NCBI RefSeq assembly: GCF_041596335.1
Contig: NZ_JBFHIT010000013.1
Location: 21,693-85,692, forward strand
DNA length: 64,000 bases
From: Mangrovibacterium sp041596335
GTDB taxonomy: Bacteria > Bacteroidota > Bacteroidia > Bacteroidales > Prolixibacteraceae
Direction: 5' to 3'
The first letter of the stretch is position 1. Every line of letters begins with the position of its first letter. The translations under genes were made by a program, and so were the position numbers. The notes below the pieces were generated by a model. The model saw nothing but the letters and a program-made list of their open reading frames with translations, did no database searches and was not told the DNA's origin. This document shows, piece after piece, positions 35,608-45,366 of this stretch.

Positions 35608-36519
35608 ATGACGATCCGAATAGAAAACATTTCAAAATTTTATGGCAAGCAAAAAGCAGTCGATCAGCTTAGCATCGAGCTAAATAGCGGCGAGCTCGTC
35701 GGTTTTTTAGGACCAAACGGTGCCGGAAAGTCAACCCTAATGAAGATTATTACCGGTTATTTGGCAGCCGACGAAGGTACAGTAAGCATTAACGGCGAAG
35801 AGGTTTCGCCCGAAAATCATCGGCTCAGACAGCAGATTGGCTATTTGCCGGAACACAACCCGCTTTATACTGACTTGTATGTTCGGGAATATCTGGAGCT
35901 CACTGCGGGCATGTACCACCTAAAAAACAAGAAACAGCAGGCCGACCGAGTAATCGAAATGACCGGACTTGGCCCGGAGCGGCACAAAAAAATTGGCGCC
36001 CTTTCGAAAGGCTACCGGCAACGGGTGGGACTGGCACAGGCACTGATTCACGACCCGGCAATCCTGATTTTGGATGAGCCTACTACCGGTCTTGACCCAA
36101 ATCAGCTGGAAGACATTCGGACCTTGATTCGCGGAATCAGCCGGGAGAAGACGGTGCTTTTCTCGACACACATCATGCAAGAGGTTGAAGCCATCTGTAA
36201 CCGGGTGCTCATTATCAACAAAGGAAAACTAATTGCCGACAACCCGGTTGAAAGCCTGAAAAGCGGCAAACTGTTTTCGAGCCAACAGGTTTTGGTTGAA
36301 TTTGCTGAAAAAATCCAACCGACGCAAATTTCATCAGCATTGAACATCAGGCAACTTGATCAGATTTCCGACAGAAGCTTTTTGGTACATGCTCCGGGAG
36401 AAGATGATATTCGCCCGGCTCTTTTTCGCTTTGCCGTAGATAATAAGCTGACGATTCTAACTCTTACAGAGCAACAAACCAGCCTCGAAAACATTTTTCA
36501 CAAGCTGACGAAAAACTAA
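35608..36519 (+). CDS. gldA: ABC transporter ATP-binding protein, GldA-like
   Basis: A 303-residue ATPase with Walker A GPNGAGKST (about 36-44), the signature LSKGYRQRVGLAQALIHDP (about 134-152), Walker B ILILDEPTTGLDP and the H-loop STHIM. The C-terminal extension and the overall sequence resemble GldA, the ATPase of the GldA-GldF-GldG exporter associated with gliding motility in Bacteroidota. The membrane partners are not encoded nearby, as is common for gldA. Whether this organism glides cannot be judged; GldA homologues also occur in non-gliding species, so assignment to another ABC-2 type exporter remains possible. Confidence 0.8.
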   Translation: MTIRIENISKFYGKQKAVDQLSIELNSGELVGFLGPNGAGKSTLMKIITGYLAADEGTVSINGEEVSPENHRLRQQIGYLPEHNPLYTDLYVREYLELTAGMYHLKNKKQQADRVIEMTGLGPERHKKIGALSKGYRQRVGLAQALIHDPAILILDEPTTGLDPNQLEDIRTLIRGISREKTVLFSTHIMQEVEAICNRVLIINKGKLIADNPVESLKSGKLFSSQQVLVEFAEKIQPTQISSALNIRQLDQISDRSFLVHAPGEDDIRPALFRFAVDNKLTILTLTEQQTSLENIFHKLTKN

Positions 36520-37071
36520 CCATTCCGACACAAAGGCTTAAAGTCGCCACCTTTATCTTTCCCTTCAATTTTTTTCTGTCAACTTTAATCAAAAAGCTCT
36601 CCCTGTTTGTTATACCAGGCTAATGAGAAAAGAAAAATGAGAAGGAAAAAATAGATTGTCTTTTCGGTAGGGGTTTTTAAAGCTGTTTCCGACGTACAAA
36701 AAGAGCCTAATCCATCCGGAAATTTCATTGTTATTGGCCAAAACCAGCGCGATCGACTCATTGGGACCGACGTTCGTTTTATTCCAAAGCGACCAACAGC
36801 TTTCGCCTAATCTGCTGATCTTGGTGCCGGTTGTTGAACAAATCGATGTGAATACCCGATTTCAGTTTGCAATGGAAACCAAAAAAGGTATTACATTTGC
36901 CTCAAGTAATTGTGGACAAATTTGAGATTGATTGCAACCACGTTAAAAAAATGCTAAAGCAATCGCTTTATCTTTTTGACTTCCGTCAATCATTCTCATC
37001 TACACAAACATTTTTAAATCAATTCATTTGCAACTGCTCAATGCGTGCAAATTTTAATAATTCAAAAAGAT
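36520..37071. other. 552-base gap between gldA and metK without recognised genes
   Basis: Short open frames here (for example 36728-36925) show no recognisable domain or start signal and look random. I searched by eye for a SAM-sensing riboswitch upstream of metK and found none. A 7-of-8 -7 match (TTCATTTG, 37023-37030) 41 bases before the metK ATG is a possible promoter. Confidence 0.4.
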
Positions 37072-38325
37072 ATGAGCTATCTATTTACAAGCGAATCGGT
37101 ATCGGAAGGACACCCGGATAAAGTTTCCGACCAAATTTCTGACGCCCTGCTGGATGAATTTCTGGCATTTGACCCGAACTCAAAAGTAGCCATTGAAACG
37201 CTGGTGACCACCGGACAGGTTGTGCTGGCAGGCGAAGTAAAATCGCAAACCTATGTGGATGTTCAGGAAACAGCCCGAAAGGTTATTAACGAGATTGGTT
37301 ACACAAAAGCTGCCTATCGTTTCGACGGAGACTCGTGCGGTGTGCTGACTGCCATTCACGAGCAGAGTGCTGACATTAACCGTGGCGTGGACAAAGCCGA
37401 CAAAATGGATCAGGGAGCCGGCGACCAGGGAATGATGTTTGGCTATGCCTGTAAGGACACCGAAGATTACATGCCTTTAGCATTGGATCTTTCGCACCGT
37501 ATTTTGAAGGAATTGGCCGTTGTTCGACGCGAAGGTAAAGTGATGACCTATCTGCGACCGGACTCAAAATCGCAGGTGACTATTGAATACAACGACGACA
37601 ATTCACCGAAACGAGTTGAAGCCATCGTTGTTTCGACCCAGCACGACGAGTTTGACGCTGACGAACCGATGTTGGCAAAAATCAGGGAGGATGTAATCAA
37701 CATTCTGATGCCTCGAGTGATTGCTCAATTGCCCGAACGTGTTCAGGTTTTGTTTGGCGACGATATTAAATACCACGTGAACCCAACCGGTAAATTCGTT
37801 ATCGGCGGACCTCACGGAGATACTGGCTTAACCGGCCGCAAAATCATTGTCGACACTTACGGTGGCAAAGGCGCTCATGGTGGCGGTGCTTTTTCAGGAA
37901 AAGATCCATCGAAAGTTGACCGCTCAGCAGCTTATGCCTCGCGCCACATTGCCAAAAACCTGGTTGCTGCAGGTGTTGCCGACGAAGTGCTGGTACAACT
38001 GGCCTATGCCATTGGTGTTGCCAAACCAGTTGGTGTGTATGTGAATACTTACGGAACAGCGAATGTAAAACTTGACGACGGAGCGATTGCCCGCAAAGTA
38101 GAGGAACTGTTCGACCTGCGTCCGGCAGCGATTGAAGAACGATTGAAACTTCGCAACCCAATTTACCGCGAAACAGCCGCTTACGGCCACATGGGACGCA
38201 TGCCGCAAACAATAACCAAAATTTTCGAATCGCCCTATTTCGGTCGGATTGAAAAAGAGGTGGAGCTGTTCACGTGGGAAAAGCTCGACTATGTTGATGC
38301 GATTAAAGCTCAATTTCAACTTTAA
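37072..38325 (+). CDS. metK: S-adenosylmethionine synthetase
   Basis: A 417-residue enzyme that makes S-adenosylmethionine from methionine and ATP in the cytoplasm. The start MSYLFTSESVSEGHPDKVSD at ATG 37072 is the classical MetK N-terminus with the catalytic histidine; an upstream in-frame start at 37045 would add a non-conserved tail. Later motifs are GAGDQGMMFGYA, GGPHGDTGLTGRKI and GGAFSGKDPSKVDRSAAY. The family's usual length is about 380-420 residues; small insertions near residues 180-215 account for the length. A terminator follows 23 bases after the stop. Confidence 0.97.
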   Translation: MSYLFTSESVSEGHPDKVSDQISDALLDEFLAFDPNSKVAIETLVTTGQVVLAGEVKSQTYVDVQETARKVINEIGYTKAAYRFDGDSCGVLTAIHEQSADINRGVDKADKMDQGAGDQGMMFGYACKDTEDYMPLALDLSHRILKELAVVRREGKVMTYLRPDSKSQVTIEYNDDNSPKRVEAIVVSTQHDEFDADEPMLAKIREDVINILMPRVIAQLPERVQVLFGDDIKYHVNPTGKFVIGGPHGDTGLTGRKIIVDTYGGKGAHGGGAFSGKDPSKVDRSAAYASRHIAKNLVAAGVADEVLVQLAYAIGVAKPVGVYVNTYGTANVKLDDGAIARKVEELFDLRPAAIEERLKLRNPIYRETAAYGHMGRMPQTITKIFESPYFGRIEKEVELFTWEKLDYVDAIKAQFQL

Positions 38326-38347
38326 AATTCCATCTTAACTGTCATAC

Positions 38348-38382
38348 TTAGCCCGATTCATGCCGGATCGGGCTAATTTTTT
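38348..38382 (+). terminator. Intrinsic terminator after metK
   Basis: TAGCCCGAT (38349-38357) pairs with ATCGGGCTA (38367-38375), followed by a T tract (38377-38382). Confidence 0.82.
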
Positions 38383-38442
38383 GCGCGAAATTCAGGCTAA
38401 ATTGATTTTCCCATACCGATTCCAGATCGGTTGCGCTTCACT

Positions 38443-38486
38443 AAAAAAAAGGCTTCAACCTAAATTAAAACTTAGATTGAAGCCTT
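38443..38486 (-). terminator. Intrinsic terminator after the minus-strand TonB receptor
   Basis: On the minus strand GGCTTCAA (plus 38484-38477) pairs with TTGAAGCC (plus 38458-38451), followed by eight T residues (plus-strand A run 38443-38450). It lies about 36 bases past the receptor stop. Confidence 0.8.
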
Positions 38487-38521
38487 TTCAGCAATCAGAC
38501 AATTGAGCCAAAACTTAGTAC

Positions 38522-40990
38522 TTAGAATTCATTTTCGCCGAATTCACTTTTCAGTTGCTTGCCGTTCGATTTCCGATTGATATTGAAACTCAGGTTCACC
38601 ATAATCACATCGGTTTCATAGATATAATTTGTGGTGGTATAAAACGAATCTCCCCAAGTGGTGATTTCCTGCCTGTTAGATTCATTCATCCCCAAATCGA
38701 TGTTTTGCCATTGCACGCCGGCGGTCAACCGGTTATTGAAGAATGTTTTCTTTACCGACAGGTTTGGACTCAAAAAGCGGGAATCCTCTCCCTGCGCTGT
38801 TGGCCGTTTCGAAAGATAATTCAGATTAGCCTGCAAACTTAACGAGCTTGTGAGAGTGAAATTGGTATTGGCATTCAGCGAATACACCCAATCGTTGTGC
38901 GAATCGAGTTGAATGATTTCGCCTAAAACGTTGACTTCGCCTTCGTATTTCTGTTGATAGACATTCGCTCCCAAATAAAGATTCCACCACTTCACCGGAT
39001 GAAGATTCGCGCCCAGCTCGAGACCAAGCGCTGTAGCTTTGTCAACGTTGGTATACACCCGGTTTAGAATTGAATCGGCATAAACACTGTTCACCCGCTG
39101 CATCGGATCTTTGCTAGCCCTGTAATAAACAGTCGAGAAAAGCATTCCGGTTTTGAAATTGTGGGTCACCCCCATCTCAAGAGCATCTATCAACTCTGGT
39201 TTCAGGTCCGGATCTCCAATCTCCAATGTTTCCGAGTGTTCCCGTTCAGGAATTGGATTCAGCTGGTTATTCGACGAACGCTGAATCCGGCGACTGTACC
39301 CTGCCTTCAGCTTCCAATTCTCAGATAGCGTATACTGCACATTCGCACTAGGAAACAGGTTTGACAAACTCAACCGATGAGTCTCCGGATCGGTCGACAA
39401 CTCAACAGTCCGGTCGTATTGCTCGAACCTCAACCCGGCCATATACTCGATGCGATCGGTTTTAGCACTGTACTGCAGATAGGCCGAATTGATCTGATTC
39501 TTCGAATCGGCTGTACCACTAAACTGATCCAGGTTCGGCTGATCCGGAACCTCCGGGCTAATCAGATAATCAAAAACACCCTCTTGTGTGTCGTACCGAA
39601 ACTGGTAGCCGGTTTCCAGTTTTCCTGATCCCAGCTCAACGGCATAGTCAACCAAAAACCGATAACCTTCAACCGGCTTTTGATAGGGGTTCTGAACATA
39701 CTGAATTTCTGTGCCTCCGGGCTCCGTTAAATTATGATTGTGGGTATTGCCATACAGATCGTCGTATTCGTACAAACCCGAAAAAGTTAGCGACGATTTC
39801 TTGCTGAATGTATGCTTGTAATCGATGCTCCCCAGGGTGAACGTTCCTTGTTTTATTTGGTTGTTGGCATTGTAATAATTGAATTCGTAGATCACATCAC
39901 CCGTATTTTCATCAACCTGCGAGTTGTTATAAAAAATATTGGCGTCCCGCTCCTGATAGCGTTTCCCGCTGTAGAAGCCCACCGAAATCAGATTTTTTTC
40001 ATCGGCCTGAAACGACACTGATGCGTTTCCGGCATAGTTGTACCGATAGAAACTCCGCTCACCTTCCGATGGGAAGTAATTGACAGTCTGCGCATCCGGA
40101 TTCGAAATACGCACATCACCAATTCGGTAGCCGGCCAAATCGTTCCGGGTATAATTGGCGCCAATGGTAATATCCCATTTTTTCTTTTGGTAATTGAAAG
40201 TCGCATCGGCTCCATAACGATTTGGGTTTCTATCATTCCCAAAATCACGTGTACTTGGCAATCCTTGTTGCAAATTGATCACAAAACCAATTTCATCCGA
40301 ATTCCCGGTTTTAGTTTTAATATTGATGATCCCCGCATTTCCGTCGGGATCGTATTTTGCCGAGGGCGATGTAATTAGCTCTACATCTTCGATGGTATTG
40401 GCCGGAAGCTGACTCAATACACTCTGCGCATCGGTAAGCACAGGTTTTCCGTTCAGCAGCAACAAAAAACCGGCCGATCCCCTAACGGAGATTTCACCAA
40501 GGCCATTCACCGAAACCGAAGGCATATTCTTCAAGACATCAACAGCCGAACCACCTTTAGCCGATTCAAATTGCCCGGCTTTATAGGTTTGCTTTTCCAA
40601 CTTATTCAGTACGTCAGCCCTGACCCCATGAACCGCGATCTCATCGACCACAACGCTTGAAATACGAATCGGTATTTCACCCAGCTGAAGGTTTTGCCGG
40701 TCGCCGATAGTAAATTCCTCTAATTTTTTCTTTTCATAACCTATAAACTGAATCTCGATAAAGTAACGCCCCGACGCGAGCTTTCCAAACTCGAATCCTC
40801 CTGTTCTGGTGGTTACTTTTCCGTTTAAAAGACTCCCGTCATCAGCCCTGTACAATGCCACACTGGCATATTCCACCGGCTCACGGGTCTCTGAGTCTTT
40901 CACCTGTCCGGTCACTTTTCCATCGGCGCCGATCACATTCAAATTCATGAACATGAAAACCGCAAACAATAAATAAATCGTTTGTTTCAC
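38522..40990 (-). CDS. TonB-dependent receptor, outer membrane beta-barrel family
   Basis: An 822-residue outer membrane protein with signal peptide (to about residue 22), a carboxypeptidase-regulatory-like domain (KVTGQVKDSETREPVEYASVAL, in pieces, about 25-105), a plug region (VLKNMPSVSVNGLGEISVRG, about 150-170, and ITSPSAKYDPDGNAGIINI-like segment) and a barrel of the OMP_b-brl_3 type. Such proteins usually lack a SusD partner; the ligand is not predictable here. It is divergent from the phosphate porin operon, with 467 bases between. It is not clearly part of the phosphate island, since the Pho-box array lies nearer the porin. Confidence 0.85.
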   Translation of the reverse strand: MKQTIYLLFAVFMFMNLNVIGADGKVTGQVKDSETREPVEYASVALYRADDGSLLNGKVTTRTGGFEFGKLASGRYFIEIQFIGYEKKKLEEFTIGDRQNLQLGEIPIRISSVVVDEIAVHGVRADVLNKLEKQTYKAGQFESAKGGSAVDVLKNMPSVSVNGLGEISVRGSAGFLLLLNGKPVLTDAQSVLSQLPANTIEDVELITSPSAKYDPDGNAGIINIKTKTGNSDEIGFVINLQQGLPSTRDFGNDRNPNRYGADATFNYQKKKWDITIGANYTRNDLAGYRIGDVRISNPDAQTVNYFPSEGERSFYRYNYAGNASVSFQADEKNLISVGFYSGKRYQERDANIFYNNSQVDENTGDVIYEFNYYNANNQIKQGTFTLGSIDYKHTFSKKSSLTFSGLYEYDDLYGNTHNHNLTEPGGTEIQYVQNPYQKPVEGYRFLVDYAVELGSGKLETGYQFRYDTQEGVFDYLISPEVPDQPNLDQFSGTADSKNQINSAYLQYSAKTDRIEYMAGLRFEQYDRTVELSTDPETHRLSLSNLFPSANVQYTLSENWKLKAGYSRRIQRSSNNQLNPIPEREHSETLEIGDPDLKPELIDALEMGVTHNFKTGMLFSTVYYRASKDPMQRVNSVYADSILNRVYTNVDKATALGLELGANLHPVKWWNLYLGANVYQQKYEGEVNVLGEIIQLDSHNDWVYSLNANTNFTLTSSLSLQANLNYLSKRPTAQGEDSRFLSPNLSVKKTFFNNRLTAGVQWQNIDLGMNESNRQEITTWGDSFYTTTNYIYETDVIMVNLSFNINRKSNGKQLKSEFGENEF

Positions 40991-41254
40991 TCTGTTAATT
41001 TTGTCGTTAATAGTTCAATTACATCTCTCTAACGACTCAGTATTCTTTTGGCAGGCCATTTCTGGCAAACCGAAAAAATGATATGCTTCGCATCCTCCGA
41101 GCAGAGTAGAAAGCTTTACTAAGCCAAAGAACAAAGAAACCATTATCATCCTAAAAAGTTTCAGGCTTGTTGAAAATAGGCAAGCCATTTAGAAATGTTA
41201 ACAGGATTTGATTTGAAGGACGTAGTGCTGAATTTTTACGCAACAACATCAAAA

Positions 41255-41271
41255 TGTAATCTTTTGTTACA
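41255..41271. repeat. Inverted repeat TGTAA-N7-TTACA in the divergent promoter region
   Basis: TGTAA (41255-41259) and TTACA (41267-41271) form a perfect 5-bp palindrome with a 7-base spacer, roughly midway between the TonB receptor and the porin. It may be an operator for a dimeric regulator or a coincidental part of the AT-rich region. Confidence 0.3.
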
Positions 41272-41352
41272 AAAATGCAATCGCGCGTTAAGTGTTGTTT
41301 TTCTGAATATTAGGCTCCACTCGACAGCTAATATTGTTTAAAAATGTCGTAA

Positions 41353-41390
41353 ATTAATCGTTTTGTAATATTTTATTAATGCCACTGCAA
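41353..41390 (+). promoter_or_regulatory. Putative Pho box array upstream of the porin-pst-pho operon
   Basis: Four 5-base cores start exactly 11 bases apart: ATTAA (41353), TGTAA (41364), ATTAA (41375), TGCAA (41386). The 11-bp direct-repeat layout and the TGTnA core resemble the E. coli PhoB box. Twelve bases further is a -7-like TTGATTTG (41402-41409). The operon downstream encodes PhoB itself, so autoregulation is likely. Confidence 0.6.
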
Positions 41391-41457
41391 CTTAATAGCT
41401 TTTGATTTGCCTTCGGATTCTGTAACAAGAGTTTAATTAATTTTCAATCTTAAGTAT

Positions 41458-42444
41458 ATGAAACGCATTAGTGTATTAACGATGGTTATGCTATTAGTGA
41501 CCATCATGGGTAAATCCCAAACAACGGAGGCATTTAAACGATCAGGAAACCCGTTTATGAGAATTTATAGTAATTACCACACTACTTTTTCCGATGGTGA
41601 ATCTGCTTCTGCCTTCGAACTAACCCGAGTATACCTTGGATATGAATATCAGTTTAGCAAAAACTTTTCAGCCAAAGCAAACATCGACGTTGGCAACCCC
41701 GATGATGGTGGCGACTTTGAATACACCGCTTTTATCAAAAATGCTTACGTGAAGTACAAGCAAGATCAGTGGACTGTATACTTTGGTATGATCTCGACTA
41801 CTCAGTTTAAAGTTCAAGAGAATTTCTGGGGATACCGCTACCTTGAAAAATCTTTCCAGGACGGATACAGCTTTAACTCAAGTGCCGATATGGGAATTAG
41901 TGTTGCCTACAAATTTTCAGATTTCATCAGCGCTGACCTGATTATCGCGAATGGTGAAGGCTACAAAAAAGTTGAGGCTGACAGTACATTAAGAACAGGT
42001 TTTGGCTTAACAGTTAATCCGGTACAAAAACTGACTGCCCGTGTTTATTACGATTTCAGTTCAAACGAATCAACTCAAACATCCTTAGCCACATTTCTCG
42101 GTTATGCCGACGATCATTTCAGCTTAGGTGCCGAATACAACTACATGACCAACTACAAATTCGTGGAAGGACGTGACAGAAGCGGTACCTCTTTTTACGC
42201 GACCGTGTTTGCCGCGCCAAAGGTGAAGCTGTTTGCCCGTTACGACAACGTAATGTCCAACACCCCTTCTGGTGCGAGTGCTGACTGGAACCTGTCGAAG
42301 GATGGTGAACTTTTCCTTGCAGGGGTGGAATATGCTCCGGTAAAAGGCATCAAACTAACACCAACATTCTCGGGGTGGAAACCTGCAGACAGTGCCGAAC
42401 CATTTAGTTCAAGTTTATTATTGAATTGCGAATTTAAATTCTAA
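41458..42444 (+). CDS. Outer membrane porin of the phosphate operon
   Basis: A 328-residue beta-barrel protein with a signal peptide ending near GKSQ (about residue 20), alternating beta-strand patterns throughout and a terminal phenylalanine (LLLNCEFKF), typical of outer membrane porins. It resembles phosphate-selective OprP/OprO-type porins in overall layout, though motif-level proof is not possible by eye. It is the first gene of an apparent operon with pstSCAB, phoU, phoB and phoR, 11 bases before pstS, and the Pho-box array lies immediately upstream. The likely role is to let phosphate cross the outer membrane during starvation. Confidence 0.75.
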   Translation: MKRISVLTMVMLLVTIMGKSQTTEAFKRSGNPFMRIYSNYHTTFSDGESASAFELTRVYLGYEYQFSKNFSAKANIDVGNPDDGGDFEYTAFIKNAYVKYKQDQWTVYFGMISTTQFKVQENFWGYRYLEKSFQDGYSFNSSADMGISVAYKFSDFISADLIIANGEGYKKVEADSTLRTGFGLTVNPVQKLTARVYYDFSSNESTQTSLATFLGYADDHFSLGAEYNYMTNYKFVEGRDRSGTSFYATVFAAPKVKLFARYDNVMSNTPSGASADWNLSKDGELFLAGVEYAPVKGIKLTPTFSGWKPADSAEPFSSSLLLNCEFKF

Positions 42445-42455
42445 TCCATATTAAA

Positions 42456-43517
42456 ATGAGAAAGTTTTTAGCCCTTGCTTTAGCGGTTGCCCTGCTGAGC
42501 AGTTGTTCAACCTCTACTAAAAAATCGGCCGACGGAGCCCAAAGCGACATTAAGCTGACAGCAGCCGGAGCTACCTTCCCCCTACCGTTCTACAACATGG
42601 TGTTCAAACAGTACACCGACGAAACAGGTGCACAAGTCACCTACGGTGGCATTGGATCGGGTGGTGGTATTCGCAGCCTTGGCGACCAAGTGGTTGACTT
42701 TGGCGCAACCGATGGCTACCTGGCCGACGATAAATTGGCCGAAATGCCGGGTGAAGTGTTACACATTCCAACCTGTATTGGTGCTGTAGTTATTGCTTAT
42801 AACCTTCCAGGTATTGAAGAGCTAAAACTTTCAGATGAACTGCTGGAAAAAATCTTCATGGGAGAAATCACCAAATGGGATGACGCTCAAATTGCAGCCA
42901 ATAACGAAGGCATTCAGCTACCAAGCATGGACATTACTGTTGTTCACCGTTCTGACGGTAGCGGAACAACACAAATTTTCAGCGACTACATGACCAAAAT
43001 AAGTGAAAAATGGGCCAGCCAGGTTGGTGTTGGAAAATCGTTGAACTGGCCGGTTGGCATGGGTGCCAAAGGGAACCCGGGTGTTGCCGGAACCGTCAGC
43101 CAAACCAGCGGTTCAATTGGCTACATTGGTTCTGAATTTGCCTTTGCCCAAAAAATTTCGATGGCAAAAGTTGAAAACAGCAGCGGCAACTATGTTTTGC
43201 CAACCATTGAAAGTATTAGTGCGGCAGCTCAGGGAGACATTCCTGATGATACTCGTATCATGTTGACCAACTCTTCCGATCCGGCATCGTACCCAATTTC
43301 CGGTTTCACCTGGATTATTTTGTACAAAGAACAAAACTACAACAACCGTTCTGAGGCTCAGGCCAAACAAACAGTTGACCTGTTGAACTGGCTGATGGGC
43401 GATAAAGCTCAAGGCGAGGCTCCTAAAGTACATTACGCTCCGCTACCAAAACTGGCAGTTGAAAAAGCAAAAGCTATTCTGGGCACCGTGACCTATAACG
43501 GCCAGCCCCTGCAATAG
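42456..43517 (+). CDS. pstS: Phosphate ABC transporter substrate-binding lipoprotein
   Basis: A 353-residue periplasmic binding protein with lipobox LLSSC (about residue 17). GAGATFPLPFYNMVF-like text (TAAGATFPLPFYNM, about 35-48), GGIGSGGGIRSLGDQVVDFGATD and the phosphate-binding VVHRSDGSGTTQIFSDY are diagnostic of PstS. It binds inorganic phosphate in the periplasm and delivers it to PstCA. It lies between the porin and pstC, all on the same strand and closely spaced. Confidence 0.96.
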   Translation: MRKFLALALAVALLSSCSTSTKKSADGAQSDIKLTAAGATFPLPFYNMVFKQYTDETGAQVTYGGIGSGGGIRSLGDQVVDFGATDGYLADDKLAEMPGEVLHIPTCIGAVVIAYNLPGIEELKLSDELLEKIFMGEITKWDDAQIAANNEGIQLPSMDITVVHRSDGSGTTQIFSDYMTKISEKWASQVGVGKSLNWPVGMGAKGNPGVAGTVSQTSGSIGYIGSEFAFAQKISMAKVENSSGNYVLPTIESISAAAQGDIPDDTRIMLTNSSDPASYPISGFTWIILYKEQNYNNRSEAQAKQTVDLLNWLMGDKAQGEAPKVHYAPLPKLAVEKAKAILGTVTYNGQPLQ

Positions 43518-43549
43518 ACTTCAGGAATACGAACCCGAAAAAGATCCAA

Positions 43550-44401
43550 ATGAATAGTGATAAAATCACTCGAATCGTTTTATCTCTGGTCTCATTTATT
43601 CTGGTTATAGTGACTGCAGGAATGGTCTACTCTTTGGTAGAGGGGTCCATTCCTGCTTTCAAAGCTTACGGACTGAACTTCATTATTTCCAACAATTGGG
43701 ATCCAACATCGGGCAAGGAAAACTACGGTGCCCTGCCCTTTATTGCCGGAACCTTGATTACTTCCGTTTTGGCCCTGCTTATCAGCCTGCCGTTGTCCTT
43801 TTCGGCCTCACTTTTTTTAGGCGAATATTTTAGAGGAACACGTGTTGCCCGGGTGCTCAGCATGCTGGTCGACCTGTTGGCCGGTATCCCTTCCATCGTT
43901 TATGGTTTGTGGGGATTTTATGTTCTTCGCCCAATGATGATTGAGTTAGGGATTGGCAACCAAGGTTTTGGTATTTTCACTTCGAGCCTCATTCTGGCCA
44001 TCATGATCATTCCTTACGCCACATCGCTGAGCAACGAAATTATTGCCATGGTGCCGAACGACTTGAAAGAAGCAGCCTATTCACTTGGCGCGACCCGACT
44101 GGAAGTCATCCAAACAGTAACCATTCCCAACGCTCACTCGGGTATCATTGCCGGATACATTTTATCGTTCGGACGTGCATTGGGCGAAACCATGGCCGTT
44201 ACCATGCTAATCGGGAACTCGAACAAAGTACCCGACAGCCTTTTCGGAACCGGAAACTCGATGGCCAGTGTTATTGCCAACCAATTTGGCGAAGCCGATG
44301 GACTGAAACTGAGCTCTCTGATTGCAATCGGGTTGTTATTATTCCTGATAACAGGGATTGTTAACGCCCTAGGGAAATTGATAATTAAGAAGATGCGATA
44401 A
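43550..44401 (+). CDS. pstC: Phosphate ABC transporter permease PstC
   Basis: A 283-residue inner membrane protein with six predicted helices. LPFIAGTLITSVLALLISLP, LLAGIPSIVYGLWGFYVL and the EAAYSLGATRLEVI loop (EAA motif that contacts the ATPase) identify it as PstC. It forms the phosphate channel with PstA. It is preceded by pstS (32 bases) and followed by pstA after 11 bases. Confidence 0.95.
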   Translation: MNSDKITRIVLSLVSFILVIVTAGMVYSLVEGSIPAFKAYGLNFIISNNWDPTSGKENYGALPFIAGTLITSVLALLISLPLSFSASLFLGEYFRGTRVARVLSMLVDLLAGIPSIVYGLWGFYVLRPMMIELGIGNQGFGIFTSSLILAIMIIPYATSLSNEIIAMVPNDLKEAAYSLGATRLEVIQTVTIPNAHSGIIAGYILSFGRALGETMAVTMLIGNSNKVPDSLFGTGNSMASVIANQFGEADGLKLSSLIAIGLLLFLITGIVNALGKLIIKKMR

Positions 44402-44412
44402 AAGACAGAAAC

Positions 44413-45300
44413 GTGAACAAAACAGCAAACATCAAGTTACGGGATACGTCAAAAAAACGAATATTGAAGGACAAGCTAGTCCTGGGAATCGTCGTTCTTT
44501 TGTCCATCGTTACTATTTCACCAATTGTTCTGATTATTGGCGAGTTGGTTCGGAAAGGCTACAAACAAATCAGCCTCGAATTCCTGATTAAAAATACACC
44601 CGACACCTACTCGGCCATGACAGCCCTTGCCAACGGAGAGTCGATTCCGGGAGGGATTGCCAATGGAATCATCGGAACGCTGATCATGGTTGTCATCGCA
44701 GCAGCTTTGGCAATTCCGATTGGGATAATTACTGGAATTTATTTGTACGAAAACCCTGGCAAACGCATGGCCAACTTTACCCGCAGCCTTTCAGACATCT
44801 TGCAGGGGGTTCCGTCTATTGTTCTGGGGCTGATCTCCTATTTATGGGTTGTGAAACACGTTACAATGGGCTATTCAGCTCTGGCTGGTAGTGTTTCGTT
44901 GGCAATAATGATGCTGCCCATGATTGTGCGTTCAACCGAAGAAACCCTGAAAATGATCCCGGCAAGCTTGAAAGAAGCCGCTATGGCACTAGGTACACCC
45001 TACTATAAAGTCATTATCAGAGTGCTGATTCCGACTGGCTTCAGTGGATTGTTAACCGGAATTCTGCTTGGCATTTCGCGGGTTTTGGGCGAAACCGCAC
45101 CCTTAATGCTGACTGCGCTCGGAAGTACAATGATCAACCTGGACATTACCAAACCAACAAGCGCCATCCCCCTGTTGATTTGGGAGTTTTACAACGACCC
45201 GAACATGATCGACCTCATCTGGAGTTCGTCGCTTATGTTGATGATCATTGTTCTGCTTCTGAATATAATCTCGAAGCAAATAGCAGGTAAACGACGATAA
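44413..45300 (+). CDS. pstA: Phosphate ABC transporter permease PstA
   Basis: A 295-residue permease with six predicted helices. Key segments are PGGIANGIIGTLIMVVIAAA, LSDILQGVPSIVLGL and the EAA loop LKEAAMALGTPYYKVI. It pairs with PstC in the inner membrane to form the high-affinity phosphate channel. A 66-base gap separates it from pstB, but no terminator is visible. Confidence 0.95.
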   Translation: MNKTANIKLRDTSKKRILKDKLVLGIVVLLSIVTISPIVLIIGELVRKGYKQISLEFLIKNTPDTYSAMTALANGESIPGGIANGIIGTLIMVVIAAALAIPIGIITGIYLYENPGKRMANFTRSLSDILQGVPSIVLGLISYLWVVKHVTMGYSALAGSVSLAIMMLPMIVRSTEETLKMIPASLKEAAMALGTPYYKVIIRVLIPTGFSGLLTGILLGISRVLGETAPLMLTALGSTMINLDITKPTSAIPLLIWEFYNDPNMIDLIWSSSLMLMIIVLLLNIISKQIAGKRR

Positions 45301-45366
45301 AAAAGTTAATGGCAGGAGAAGCTAAACCAGGCAAACCTGTCCTGAAAAATATTCATGCTTTAAGAA

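Noticed and set aside
36728..36925. 65-residue ORF between gldA and metK
   Set aside because: No signal peptide, domain or promoter, and composition is not protein-like; most likely a chance frame.
36520..37071. SAM riboswitch upstream of metK
   Set aside because: No SAM-I, SAM-II or SAM/SAH core sequence or matching stems could be found by eye, and no terminator lies before metK.
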